Assembly (NCBI GenBank): GCA_013396655.1
Contig: WBMV01001018.1
Coordinates: forward strand, 2,622,778 to 2,686,777
Reading direction: 5' to 3'
Source of the DNA: Campylorhamphus procurvoides
Taxonomy: Eukaryota; Chordata; Aves; Passeriformes; Dendrocolaptidae
DNA length: 64,000 nucleotides
The notes under the pieces were generated by a model. That model searched no databases, had not been told where the DNA came from, and saw nothing but the letters and a program-made list of their open reading frames with translations. A program made the translations under genes and the position numbers. The stretch's first letter is position 1; each line of letters begins with the position of its first letter. This document shows, one piece after another, positions 40,901-53,094 of the stretch.

Positions 40901-41956
40901 GACTCTGCAGATAGCACACACATGAAAATTCTTAAGTCCCAGTATCCTTCAGGGAAAGAATTAAAAACCTCAACCAACACAAAAAAACAATCAACCAAAA
41001 CCTCAAACAAACCTAAACCCATATTATACCATACATACAAACCACTGAAAATAATAACTCATGATCTCATTTTTATGAAAAGATTGTTCAGCTGAGTCAT
41101 CTAAATTGTGCTTTTGGTTTGTTTGTTATTCAAGATTTGTCTGGGGCTTTTTTTCAGACTGAGTGACTGAAATACCTCAAGTTGGCAAAGCCCAGCCCTT
41201 GGAAGAACAGGAAACGTGCACACTGGGTTATAACTTATTCACTGACATTTCACATGCTGTCAAGTTCAACTCAATGCAAAACCAATATTATGAAGAAAAG
41301 AAAACCGGTTGTTTGTTCTACTACCACATGCCACACACCAGGAACTTGATTTTACATGCTTTGGACTATGTAACTCTAGGGGCCAATCTGAAGAAGGTAA
41401 AACCCTGATGTATTGCTCAGCTAAGAGTCATTTAGATTCAGTTTGTGTTAGAAGTGGGTTTAACCATTTACTTAGTTAGTTACAAAGCCAGTTAAGAGCC
41501 TCTACTTCAGTATGCAGCTGTAGGGGAGGACCTGAGGCTACAGCATCTTTGGGTAGAACCATGGGCAGACACACACATGGAAATCTTCATTCCACACACC
41601 AGGATGTTTGACTTACGCTGCTTGAAATGGGTTACTTCTGCTCAGTCTAGTATCTAAAATATTATGGGTCTAAAAGACTAAGGAGGAAGAAAGAAAGATT
41701 CTGGTATATTTTTCCCATGATCCTCAACTCAAAAGTGTTCCTATGGGTGAAATTGCCTAAGGTTTTCTTGAACAGAACTGTTTTAGACTGTTCCAGCAAT
41801 GGCATCATTATGGTTCTGATAAGCTGGGGAGAGAAATGTGATTTAAGCTCAGCTGGCAAGTCAGCCCCACATAGCCACTCACTGGTGGGATGGGGGAGAG
41901 AAAAGGAAGAGGAAAGGTGAGGAAACTCATAGATTGATAAAAGGCAAATTCCAAAG
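34951..41956. other. Intergenic sequence, no gene recognised
   Basis: This is AT-rich sequence. It includes a 135-codon minus-strand frame at 38619-39026 and overlapping minus-strand frames of 129 and 121 codons at 39294-39777, none with a recognisable domain. A short CAA-type A/C-rich patch lies at about 37502-37525. No transposable element or RNA gene is identified. Confidence 0.6.
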
Positions 41957-42025
41957 AATATAATAATAAATATTGTAATATAATAAACAATATTTTGTTA
42001 TATTTTATTTCATATTTATAATAAA
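41957..42025. repeat. AT-rich low-complexity tract
   Basis: About 69 bases are almost entirely A and T, with AATATAATAAT-type units and partial self-complementarity (AATATAA against TTATATT around 41977-42005). It could form an imperfect hairpin or be an eroded microsatellite. Confidence 0.8.
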
Positions 42026-42189
42026 GTGGTGAGAAAACTACTTGTGCAACAGAATAAATGTTTGCAGAAACTTCAAATGGAAGAGCTCTAAAACAGTGGT
42101 ATTAATATTCCCTCCTCACTAAAACCACTATTCTTCCCCCCAGCTTCAGAGGGGATGATAGGACAGAGTGTATCTGTCTTCAGACATTT

Positions 42190-42225
42190 CCACTCAGGAT
42201 CACACAATCACAAATGTCAGAAGCA
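42190..42225 (-). repeat. Possible CR1 3'-end scrap
   Basis: The plus strand GGATCACACAATCACAAATG resembles the inverted 3' tail of CR1 elements, whose tandem 8-mer tail is often seen as ATCACAGA units followed by ATG. Only about 35 bases match loosely, and the adjacent sequence does not clearly continue the element. Confidence 0.25.
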
Positions 42226-45200
42226 ATGACCTGTTATGGCATTTACTATTTTTCTTTCCTTAGGTCTGGACTCCCAGCAGATTATGTTCTACTGAATACT
42301 TTAGGTATCATAAAGAAAGGTATTTTTACCTCTCAATTGGAAGACTACCTAGTGATATCTTAACTGATAAGATACTATTTTGGTAGCCCATTTTATTATC
42401 ATAATGACTGGATAATGATAATTGCATGATGGAAGCTAAATCCTGATGCAAACTACCCAGCTGAGCACCAAACAGTGTTTCTTACAACTTGCTTGATTTG
42501 TTTCCTGTTGTCTTCTTCACATCGAGTTCTATTTTTGAATTTAAAGAAGTGCCCCCCTAACACTCCTGTCTCCCCTTTCATGCCTGTAGGTGTGACACTG
42601 AGCAGGCTGTCCCACCCCAAGCTCTCCTATCACAGGTTGGAAACTCCTTCCGAGGGCATTGTAAGAGCTGGTTAAACCACATATGACAGGCAATGGCAGC
42701 AAATGGGGCACGACCAAACTGCCAAAGTAGCTTACCAGATACACAATCAGCCACATGAAATTTTGGCTGTTAACACTGTTGTCTCCCTTAGGGAAAAAAA
42801 CAAGTCTAGCAGCCAAATATTAAATCTGCATTTCTTTAAGACATCCAAAATCTCCAGCATTGTATTAAGGCATGGGGTTAGACTCAGTAAGAACATCCCT
42901 GATTGCTCCATGGCTAATTAAGCCATCCACATGAATGGCTGCCAGCATAGGAACCTCCCACTTGAATCAAAAGGGAAAAAGCAAGAGATTGTCTGTGGTC
43001 TAAAGGCATTTCATTAATGCATATCTTTGGTCATAAATTACTGTTTACCTGTCAACTGGGTTCAGAACACACACGAGGTGTTCTTTGAAGTTAACCTCTT
43101 GGCTTTAAAGACTTTTATACAGCTATTGAAGGACTGTTTGATCTGAAAATCTGAGTCTTTTGAAGCTGAGAGCTAATGGAAGATTTTTTTACCTTTTTTT
43201 TGACAGTGATCAAGCAGTTAATGAGATAAAGTGATGGGAAGACAGGCTTAATAGACCATGCGGGTGCATCTCATGTTTTGGTGGTTTTTTGTAAGGATTA
43301 ACAGGAAACCCAGACACACTCAGGGCCACATGAGTCAAAATCACAGCCAAGAAAATTAACTTCAGTGAGACACAGCTCCTTATCAGAATTAAAGCTATTT
43401 TGGGACTGTAGTCTAAACCCCCTCACCAACGCATGCAAAGTAGAAAATTGGGCTATTAGGGATTTGGCCTGTGCTGGCTTTGCATGCTAAGATAGCTGGT
43501 CCCTGACACATGGCTGATACTCCAAGGAAAGGGCATGGCTGAACAAAATGAAGAGCTGATATAAATGAACTATACATATGCTCCTAATGTTTTTCAAACC
43601 CATCAGGCACAGAGTTTTCATAACACCACAAACATTCCAAGGAGTACCTTCTGAACCCCTGGAGCGAACCTTTTGAACTGTATTATTGAAATACAGTGCT
43701 TTCCAACAGCAAAGCTAATATTAAAGCATTAATGCTTCGAGATACACAAACATCCTGCTCTTGTCAAACCAAATCCTCTGACAGAGTGCCCCAGTTCCAT
43801 GTGCCACTGGCAGAAGTTAGCTGGCCTAATCCATGTGGGATACAGCACCAGAAAGCTCAAGCCACAGAAAAGGACTCGTGCAGTTCCAGGACAAATTTTG
43901 AGCCGTGTACAGTAAGCCTTAATGAGTAAAAGAATTAGGTAGTGGATTGATTTTCTTATATTAAAATATGAATAGTCCAAAATCATTGCTTAATTTACTA
44001 TGAAATGGAATAATCCACTTGGCTAGTTATGTCTGCCTTGCTCTTCACTAGGTTTTGTACAAATCATTTACATAAGTCAGAAGAAGAGGTCTAAAAATAC
44101 AGAAAAGTATTTTTAATAGACTTTAAAATAAGGTCGTATTCTACAAGCAATAGATAACAGCACATATTTGTAGTGAAAAAAATTTCTCCCCCCTAAATTC
44201 TTGCTACTTTTGCAGACAAACAGTAGGACTACTTTGAGCCCTAAAAAAGAGGGGGAAAAGAAATCAGGCTATGTATAAAATCCACATTTATTTGTGTCTT
44301 TCTTCACATAAAGCACAGTGTTCCCCTTGAAATCAACACCTGAAGATGATCAATCAGTCAAAACAGTTGGTGAGCTAACTGAAATGCTGAAATATAAAGA
44401 AAACAGCTCTATAAAAATACTTGCAATCTGGCTCAATAGCTTTGTGTACTCTAATTCAGCCTTCATAAGTGACGGTAAAATGGCAGAGGATTTCAGTCCT
44501 GCATCCTCTAAGGCTGCACTATGTGTGACAGAAATGGCAAACAGAAGCCATGGGAGGAAAAAAATAGGATATTCCCCTTTTTTATTTTTTTTGGCACTTT
44601 CTGCTCTGGGGCAGCAGTGCCAAGGACACTTGTAAACACCTACCAAAACCAATAAAAAAGTCAGGAAAAAAGTGCATCTGACACATAATTTAAAAATCCT
44701 GTTATGAGCTGTAGATGCAATCACTGCTACATGAAAGAAAGCAGTTACTCTCCTTCCATTATTGCCCAGAAAGAATCTAATAATTACTAACTACATTTGT
44801 ATGTTTTCTTGTAAGTCTTCTGTGATGGCATAGTTAATAAAGTCCAAGACATTTCTACTCTGCTATACTTGCAACAACCCACAGAGTACATTTGCTGCTA
44901 ATATTTCCAGAAGGAAAAAACCAAACCCCACAACAACCCAATGCTAATCCAGCATCTCCACTCTGACAGCAGCCAGTACCAGAAGTTTCAGGAAATACAA
45001 GGAAATCCCAAAGGAAACCCATCAGAACACATTTTTCTACAGGGAAAAGCATTCTACAGATACATAGGCTTGAAGAAGGGTCACTTGGTATCCCAAGAGG
45101 CAGGGAGGAGTCTGGTCTTTACCCTTCATTTAGGGTGAACATATCACTGTGCAGAACACCAAGTTGAGCATTTTAGTGTTTTGAGTGACAGGAACACCTT

Positions 45201-48200
45201 GTATGTAGAGCAAGTCAGCAGTCACTGAATGCCAGTTTAGTGTCAAATATGTTTTTTTCTTACTATGACCTACCTTGGCTTTTCATTTCATCTTAATGCA
45301 ATTACCTAGAGAAGCCTTTTCCATAGTTACCTCTAAACTAAATTGGCTGGAAAGGAATATTTACTTCTTTTATAGAAGTTACTTTTGGGAAATTCAACTG
45401 GAACTAACCACAGTTATAGAGGTCAGTGCTATAGAAGGAGTTATTCTCTCCTCATACAAACAAGTCTCAGCTTCCTTTGCATGTGAGGAGTATTTGCAGA
45501 TTTCTCAGTAACAAATGAAAAAAAACAAACCACAAAACAGTCAAAGAGAATTCACTTGTGTTCCAATGTCAGAAGGCAGCCCACAAACCTTATAAACCAG
45601 CTCATAAACAGAGAAAGAAGCCCTGGCATAAGACCAGGTGAAGTTTGATTACAGCATGCTGCTTTCACATATCACCAGAGTCAAGAATGGGATTCCACAC
45701 ATATTTTGAGAAAATGCATACTCAGATTTAAACACAGCACATCTTGCACACAGTAACCACAACAACTCATTTCAACACTAAATATCAGATAAAAACAAAC
45801 TGGAAGAATTATTTTACACATGTCAGCACCCAAGACTAGGTCTTACAGCCACATCTTCCTGAAAATTCTTCCTAAATATGCCACAAAATTAATTTTGATA
45901 TTCTCATTTTAAAACTATTCACTTGAGCACTCCTCTGGTATTTGCATCACAAGTTATTTTTGAGAACCTGAAACTCAGAGGGGGGAAAAAAAAACCCATG
46001 AAGGGTAGAGAGGGTACCATGACTATTAACCATTAATCAATGGCCATTAATAACAATGAGGGAGCTGCAAGTCAATAAAACTGGTCTGCTTTAACCCAAT
46101 TTTCAACCCCATCTAAATTCAATTCAGTAGGTCATTGAGCAATTGGTGATTTTTCTTTCTTGATTCAGATTTTTACAGCATAATTTCTTTTCCAAATTAC
46201 TTGATTGAGACAGTTACATCCAATTCAAACCAGCTTCCTTCAAGCTGGAAGTGAAGACTGGCACAACTTGGCTACACTGATCAGCTTTAAGTGCCTGCAA
46301 GGTCTGGTGTTGCAGTGAACTTTGGCAGCTCAGTTTCACTCGTGCTGCTTGTCAGTGAGAAAGGGAGTGGTGACAAGAAATATCCATGAATATGCATGCA
46401 AACTAAAGCTGAATTTTGATTTGGCTGCATTCATAACCCGTTTATGTTCATTTCTATGGATGATCAGATGCTGGAGATTTATTCATGGAAAAATGAACTG
46501 ACCACTCAGTCACCAAAAGGGATCTCTGAGCAGCACTTTCAATGGCCAGGTCTACCAGCACTGGTGAGCTACACGGGTCACCTAAATGAGACGAGGGAAA
46601 CAAGCAAAAAGGAACAAAAAAATAAAAACTACCAATATTCACAGTGACACGTTTACAGATGAGCTGCTAATCAGTACCAATTCACTGAGGAGTGGAAGTT
46701 CAGTGGTCTGGGTTCAGTCCTGTGTTTAACCTCAGGCAATGTGAAGTGCTAATAACCATTTCTGTAACAAAACATTTGGGAAGCTACAAGGGAGAGGCAT
46801 GGGATAGGAGGGATGGCTATCAGAAATAAACCAGGGAACTGTGCACCTGCTTGCTGCCCTTTCACAAATGCAACAAAGCCATTTAAAAAAGAGGAGGAAA
46901 TAGCTGATTATTTATTATGACAAGTTGCACAACCCTACATGACAACCTTGACAAGGATTTCAGTCAAGCCCACTATGATTTCAGGTTTACTGAACATGTG
47001 CACAGAGCTAAGGCACAAGCTAGCTGTGCTCAAGGAAGAGATTATCTCACCTATTCTCTCTTATAAAGATGCTCTTTGCACACTGGACAGTTCTCTAAGC
47101 TATAGAGAACATCAGATTTCAGGAGGGCAAATGGCAACTTGGCTTAATCGGGAGCCATCAGGGGAGTTCCGTCACACCACTTTCTTCCCCAGATTATATG
47201 AAAACCCCAAAATGTGTTACAGAAGATTTAAGTCAGAGCAGCACAGAGCCTCGACTGTAAGACTTACATTTCGGACTTTCAAATTCTTAAATTTGCCCTT
47301 TACTTTAAAAAGTCAATGATTTCACCAAGAAAGTTTGATTAGTTTCTTTTACTTTCTGTAATGAAGTGCCATCCTTTTTACACTTGAAAGGATCTTTGTA
47401 ATAATGCAACATTGATCTTTTGAATACAGATGAGCTAACCTAGAGATAATAGGATTTGGTACCCGAAAAAAAGGCCTTCTGAGTATGTATAACTAAGGCT
47501 CCAGTGCCATCAAGAGGATTTCAAAGATAAAGCACCTGTTCTTGAGCAAATGTTTAGATGAGGAATCGTAATAATACTTGTTCATTTCCATTACATTTGT
47601 AGGTGATCTTTCAATGCAAAGGAAAAGTTCCATGTCATAACTGAGAATGTAACAAGCACACACACAAGTGAGTGACGATGCAGAACCAGCCACTGAGAGG
47701 TAATACATAGAAAGCAGCAGCCATCAGCAGCTTCCGTGGATAAAAACTTTGGAGCTTTTCTTCTTTTTGGGAGTCCTGACCACGCCATGGTCAGTTCTTT
47801 TTTAATTGTAAGAACATTTTCTGGAAGAAGGAAATGGTTTGAGAAAAGCATGAACAGCATTTTCCTAGACAGAACGGAAAACAAGGAACTTTTATTTCTT
47901 TTAAAAATATCTGTTTCTATATTTAAAACAGAGTTTCCCACCAGAGATTGTACCAACAACAGTGCCCAGTGGAAAACTGACAAGTTATCTGCAATCTTAA
48001 CAAGTCACCTCCATGTCCCTCTTCCTTAGAGGGCCTAAGTACAAATCAATCATTGCCAGCAAACAGAGCATGAAATTGGGCATCAAAATACTTGGGATTT
48101 CTTCCCAGTTGTACTACAAACTTATCACATTCACTTTCCAACCAGCATAACAAATCTACACCTTTACTTCTTCCTCACCTTTCTGCTCATTAACTTTCAC

Positions 48201-49310
48201 AACCACCACATGACAGCAGCAATTTCTTGGCACGTGCTTATAACACCCTTTCATTGCCAAGTCTGTTTGATAGTCTTAATAATTTTATTTAATTCTTTCC
48301 CTTGCAAGTACAGATCAGGTTTACTCTGAGAAGGAAAGCAGTGCTGACAACAATCTTAAAAGCAATTTAAGATGAATTTTGTGTCATTCACGACCTGTAA
48401 CACAGAAGAACGTTTAGCATAAAACCGACCATATGAATTAAAAAAAATAAATAAAAAAAGACATTCAAACTACCTGTGCCACATAACACTTTGTTTAAAT
48501 CTAGCAAAATTCAACCCTCCCTTCCTCCTCCAAGAAGAAAACAGAGCTTCGAATGTCTCATCTAAGCTCTTGCCAGGCTGCCAAATCGTTGTCGTAATGG
48601 AACAGCAAGAGCTGAACTCAAACTGTGCTTCAACACCGTTTTCAAACACAACTCTATTCCAAGTGTAGGCAGAGCCTCTGAGGAAGATAACATCAAGAGT
48701 CATTTCAAGTGACCTCTTTGAAATCTTTTTATGATATAACCCGTTAATAGGTTTATTGGGAATGCATTTTGCTCCAGAAAGATTTGTATTGGTCAGGATA
48801 ACTTCAATTGGACTTTTCCTAGGCAGTGCAGTCATTTTGCTGGTGACAGCACACATGTGCCACCGTTTCAGCCTCAGCTCCCCAGGCTCTCAGGCTACTG
48901 AAACACAGCCATCCTATATTCAGAACATCAAGCACTTCTGTTAGACCATGATAGCAGCAGGATATCTCCTGATTTTTTTCTTTGCAAGTGCCTTCAGGCA
49001 GCACCTATAGATTGGTAGTTTAAGAAGAAAGACAGTCTGAGCCATGGCTTTTACTTGTAAACAGGAGCTTTGAAAGAGCAAAGGTGTGAGCTTGTTTCCA
49101 GTAAAGCAAACTTACTTTGTTGTTTGCTTTAGGCATTTTTGTGATAAATCTACAGAGTAGGAATGGATTTCCTGTCTGTCTCTGCAAACTTGCCTTTCCT
49201 GAACCAAGCAAAACTGCCAGAATTTTATTTCCACTGCCAACATGCATGCCAGGGTCAAAGACAAGGGGTCAAAAGCGCATTTCAGGATTAGGTCCATTTC
49301 TTTTCAATAC
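42226..49310. other. Intergenic sequence, no gene recognised
   Basis: This is AT-rich unique-looking sequence with scattered chance frames, the longest being 130 codons on the minus strand at 47591-47983, 128 at 48470-48856 and 126 on the plus strand at 46939-47319. None has a recognisable domain. Short low-complexity spots include an A-rich tract at about 48439-48461. No RNA gene or transposable element is identified with confidence. Confidence 0.6.
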
Positions 49311-49877
49311 TTATGCAATCTGCTGTAGTAAGTGAAAATTAAACACCAGGATTTCCAGGGTGTCAAGGAGCAGAATGAAAAGGCTCTGGCATTTTGTTCC
49401 TGACTGCTTTATTATTGCACTTCTCTCTTCATGTACAAGGAACTGACACTTCCAAATGAAGCAGATGAACACTCCATTTAAAACAGAAAAATGTCTCACA
49501 TTATGAAAATGACATTGTTTAGCTAGATAAACAAAGCTGAATCCTGCAGAGTGTTTTCCACCCCAAGATCTCAGTATGTTTGACAAAAAAAAAAACCCAA
49601 ACCAATTGTGATTATTTTTTTTAACCAGTTGAGAAAAATACAGCACAACATGCTCAAAGACACGCCAATTTTCAGACTTTGGGCCATTTTTATTATTTCT
49701 CAGCACAAACAGAACAAGCAGACACATTTCCACATACACCCAAAAAATTATCCTATTGCCTCCAGCGATTTCACCCTCCCTGGAGAAAAAAAAAAAAAAA
49801 CACCTGAAAGTTTCAATGACAGGCTTGGCAAGCAGCATCCAGTGAGGGATGTGTTCACACCACCACCTAAGCATCAT
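49311..49877 (-). other. Longest open frame in the window (188 codons), coding status doubtful
   Basis: This open frame starts seven bases from the CpG-rich block on the minus strand and runs 188 codons. The product would be Phe/Trp/Leu-rich with no domain I recognise. Runs of Phe come from an A15 tract (49786-49800) and an A11 tract (49585-49595) on the plus strand, which argues against selection as protein. The expected number of frames this long by chance in 64 kb is below one at this base composition (my rough estimate), so it is worth recording, but I would not annotate it as a gene without transcript evidence. Confidence 0.2.
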
Positions 49878-49883
49878 CTATTG

Positions 49884-50430
49884 CCCGAGCCTTCCAGAAG
49901 TGGGGAAAGGAGCGCGCTGCTTACACAGCCACCAATGTCCATCAGACTGAGAATAAATCAGCTACCCGACCGCTTACAGCAATAGAAACACACAAAGAAG
50001 GAATAAACACTCTGCGTTTTTAACTAGCTATCCTCTTCCACCCGCAAACTCCAAATCGCCTCTCGCGTCAATGCGGGGACTTTGGAGCCGAACATCAATG
50101 CGGCTGCGGGAGAGCTGCGGGACCCGTCCCGGCACGGACCGCCCCAGGCAAACAGCACCCCATCCCCACCACCGGTGTGTCCGGCTAATTGCGGCAAGCT
50201 CGGGAATTTTCTGATGCCCCATTCCTGTCCCTGAGCACCGGTGTGTTTGGCTCACTGCTGAAAATGCGGCAATTCTCCAGCATCCCATCCCCAGCACCAA
50301 CGAGCTTAGTTGCTGTAAATGCGTGGGTGTTTTGATATCCCCTGCCCAGCAGCCACCACCGGTGTGTTTGGCTCACTGCTGGAAACACGGGAATTTTCCT
50401 CCACACAGCCCTCATCATTGCCTCTCGGCC
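49884..50430. promoter_or_regulatory. CpG-rich block, candidate unannotated promoter
   Basis: I count about 23 CpGs between 50040 and 50400 and several more at 49884-50016 (for example GAGCGCGCTGC), in a window otherwise poor in CpG. The richest part is 50055-50160. Vertebrate CpG clusters of this kind often mark promoters. No coding first exon is recognisable. A donor-like GTAAGC occurs on the minus strand at 49919-49924. The alternative is a GC-rich repeat that raises CpG without promoter function. Confidence 0.45.
50170..50416 (+). repeat. Four-unit degenerate minisatellite, about 60 bp per unit
   Basis: Units start at 50170, 50236, 50295 and 50357, with lengths of 66, 59, 62 and about 60 bp. 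Units 1, 2 and 4 begin with CACCGGTGTGT and continue with a GGCT-A/C-A/T-TGC core, a CGGGAATTTT-like segment and a C-rich end; unit 3 is the most diverged. The block overlaps the CpG-rich region, and its repeated unit explains recurring peptide-like strings on the minus strand. Confidence 0.85.
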
Positions 50431-50578
50431 TCAGGAAACCTGCAAAGCCCAACACCACAGCTCCCAAACACAGATTCTTGACTAAGTTAATGACATGGGA
50501 AGAGAAAAGGCTGTTGCAAAACATCTTTGCTGCTTTGCTTCAGTTCCAGTCTATTCCGTCTCAAAAGAGCTTTAATCA

Positions 50579-50704
50579 AACAAGGCGACAACCAAAACAA
50601 AAAACCCCCTCCACAACAAAACAGAAACAAACAAAAAAACCAAACCCACACAGTAACAAATACAGAAATCCCCAAAACAAACAAAACAACCCACCAGGCA
50701 CACA
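50579..50704 (+). repeat. A/C-rich low-complexity tract
   Basis: This is nearly pure A and C, made of variable CAAA, CAAAA and CCCC units, with almost no G or T. The apparent reading frames across it (Gln/Lys/Asn/Thr/Pro-rich) are artefacts of composition. Confidence 0.85.
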
Positions 50705-51291
50705 ACATACACTGAAAATACACCCCTCTCACAACAGAAGGGTTAAGCACAAGAACAGGTCCTTTAAGGACATAGTACACTTTCCAGGACAGGCTGGTCT
50801 CAAGAACAGGCTTGGGGAACTCCTCCAGGAATAGCTGTGCTTGCTGTTGCACTGGGACCAGGCACTAGAATAAACTTCTTCCCAAGCCAGCATCTAGAGC
50901 TCAGTTGTCCTGACAAACTCTAGATTTACACAAATACCACCCCACTGCAGTTTACAGGCTACTCACATCATTATCACATGTAAAGCTGCACTACTTAATG
51001 CATTACCAGAACACATTAATACCTGTCCTGCATCATTTCTTTCTTTTGCACAGGAAAAAGAACAGGCTTGGAGAACAAGCACTCTTTTTTTAGGCACAGA
51101 GCTGACTGCCAGCTACACTTACCTTAGGGAGCAAGGCCAAGGAAAGGTGTGAGGGTTTCCCTATCTGAAGGAAGACACGAAGACTCTCACAACTCTTCAT
51201 TCTGCAACCTTCTCCCCACCCAAAACCAAAGTGTGTTCTCAGGGCTGACCCTTCAGCTCTAAAAGGAGTGCAACTGCCACTTGATGCACAT
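50705..51291. other. Intergenic; no gene seen
   Basis: This is mixed-composition sequence between the A/C-rich tract and the E-box cluster. A 13-bp word (AGAACAGGCTTGG) recurs near 50804 and 51060, possibly by chance. No coding or RNA feature is recognised. Confidence 0.5.
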
Positions 51292-51603
51292 CACCTGTGG
51301 AACTGAGAACCTTCACACCACTCACAGGTGTGGCTGTTACTGACATCATAATCACCCTGCCCACACCTGGAGCCCATAGCGACATAATTGGTTTGTTCCC
51401 TCCATCTCAATAAGGGTGAACACAGGGACAAAGCAGGGGATGATGATACACTAATGCAAAACACCTGTGAGAGGGACTAACCGACCCCACTGCCCACAAA
51501 AACAGGTGGTCTGAATTAGAAACCAGGATGAACACACAGTTGTAGACATCAAAGGCATGGACTCAGAGCAGTACATTATCAGATGCATTACCTGGAACAC
51601 CTG
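51292..51603. promoter_or_regulatory. Cluster of six CAGGTG/CACCTG E-boxes
   Basis: The hexamer occurs at 51292-51297, 51325-51330, 51364-51369, 51462-51467, 51503-51508 and 51598-51603, on both strands. In random sequence about 0.15 would be expected in 312 bp. This E-box variant is the core site of ZEB, Snail and E-protein/myogenic bHLH factors. A role as an enhancer is inference. Confidence 0.4.
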
Positions 51604-53094
51604 CCAGAGCTGTGTGTTTCTAGCAAAGAAGGTAGTGAAGCCCTGGGAGGCAGAGCTGCCCCTTCCCACAGCCCCTGCAGGGACATGGAGCTTCGCACCT
51701 CCACCATCAGCTCAGCTTACAACGTGGGAATACAAAAGTGCTTAAAGATCAGGGGGAAAAAAAATCTTCAGGACTTCTTTGAAGTGATTAGCTCAAACCA
51801 TTATACTTCTGAAAAAAAAAAGCACACCATGGTACCTCAGCAAACAGCAATTCCCCCCCAGGTCAGGCAGTGCACTTTTGAGCTCTGCACCACCCGTGTG
51901 AGGTGATCTGAGCCTCTTGGCTTCACTCTCTGCTCTCATATCCCTCCTGTGCTGCTGGTTGTGGGCCATGACCTGGGGGTTCATTTCCAGAAGAGAAAAA
52001 TGGGGCAAACAGTCTTGCACGGTTGTTCTATTTTAACTAATTGCTGTGTGCAGTTTAGGGGTGAAGGTGTCTCTGGCCTCAGACACGAGGATCAGTTTGT
52101 ACAAAAAAAGCCACATGTAGGGAAATGATTGTAAAGCACACTTTGAATAGAAGTGCTTACCTTGTTACAGTCTGGGCAGCATGAAGCAGGTAGGGAGTGC
52201 ACTTCAGTGAGTTATCTGAATGCCAGAAGCCCCCATGAAACAGCTCCTTTAGTGCTTAAGGACTAGAAAATGAGGCTGTCACCTGTGAAAGGTATTCTGA
52301 CCATTTTAATTCCTCTGTGTAAACGGGATGAGGCCTTCAGTACAGACTGAAAACGAGCTTTTGAAGTGATTTCAGTTTTAAAGCTCCATCTGTGTTTGAT
52401 CCCCAAGGAGTGCTGGATGCCTGCTCTGAAGTGGTGGTACTTCAGCAATATGGCCATAAATAGAGAAGCAGAATGTGCCTTGGATGGGCACCTACAACAA
52501 CTGCAGCTGGAGATATGAAAAACACACTGGGGTCCAATGTGTGGAGAGTTTTCCAGCCCAGCCACATGCTCTAAGATGAAAATGTCCCTGCTCTGCTCTG
52601 AGTTCTGAAATGTTTCACGTAGAATAAAAGTGAAACCATAAGAATGGCTGTGGGAGATGGAAATTAAGTTGGAGGCCCAGAGAGTTGTCCTGAATCCAGT
52701 AGCTTCCATCCCTGAGTTAATGCAACACATGACCTTAAACATACATTCCCTCACATAAGTTCCCTGACTTAGTTACTACCAGGTCCTTGATTCCAGGTGG
52801 GAGCTCTTCCTCTATTCCTCCCTTCTGTGACTGGATATTCTCAGGTGAAGAGAGGCTCAAGCCTCTGTGACAGGAACTGCTGCCAGGACTCACGTTATAT
52901 TGGGACAGTACTAAAGTCAGTGGGGCTTTCTTACATGCAATAGAGAGAAACACAAAGCCTCAGGGATTCACTAAACAATCTCTGAAAATCAGATGGAGAA
53001 TTTTTGTAATATAAGGGTTACATGATATTTATGCCTGTTGTCTCTACCTGCCACAATCCAGCTCACCAGCTTTGTTTTCTCAAGCTATGTTTAT
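51604..53094. other. Intergenic; contains a 163-codon open frame of unknown value
   Basis: The minus strand holds an open frame at 52263-52754 (163 codons). I recognise no domain in it, and the composition (Ser/His/Phe-rich) is not clearly protein-like. No splice or promoter context was found. I treat it as probable chance or relic sequence. Confidence 0.5.

Noticed and set aside
47591..47983. 130-codon minus-strand frame
   Set aside because: It has a hydrophobic, random-looking composition and overlaps other chance frames; no similarity is recognised.
48470..48856. 128-codon minus-strand open frame considered as an exon or retroelement fragment
   Set aside because: No domain is recognisable, there is no clear splice or promoter context, and the length is within what chance gives in 64 kb.
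50028..50524. Overlapping minus-strand frames with recurring SQTHRW-like strings, considered as a repeat protein
   Set aside because: The recurrence is explained by the underlying minisatellite whose units are not all multiples of three.
50319..50834. 171-codon plus-strand frame rich in Lys, Gln, Asn and Pro
   Set aside because: It is driven by the A/C-rich low-complexity tract and the minisatellite; no real protein signal.
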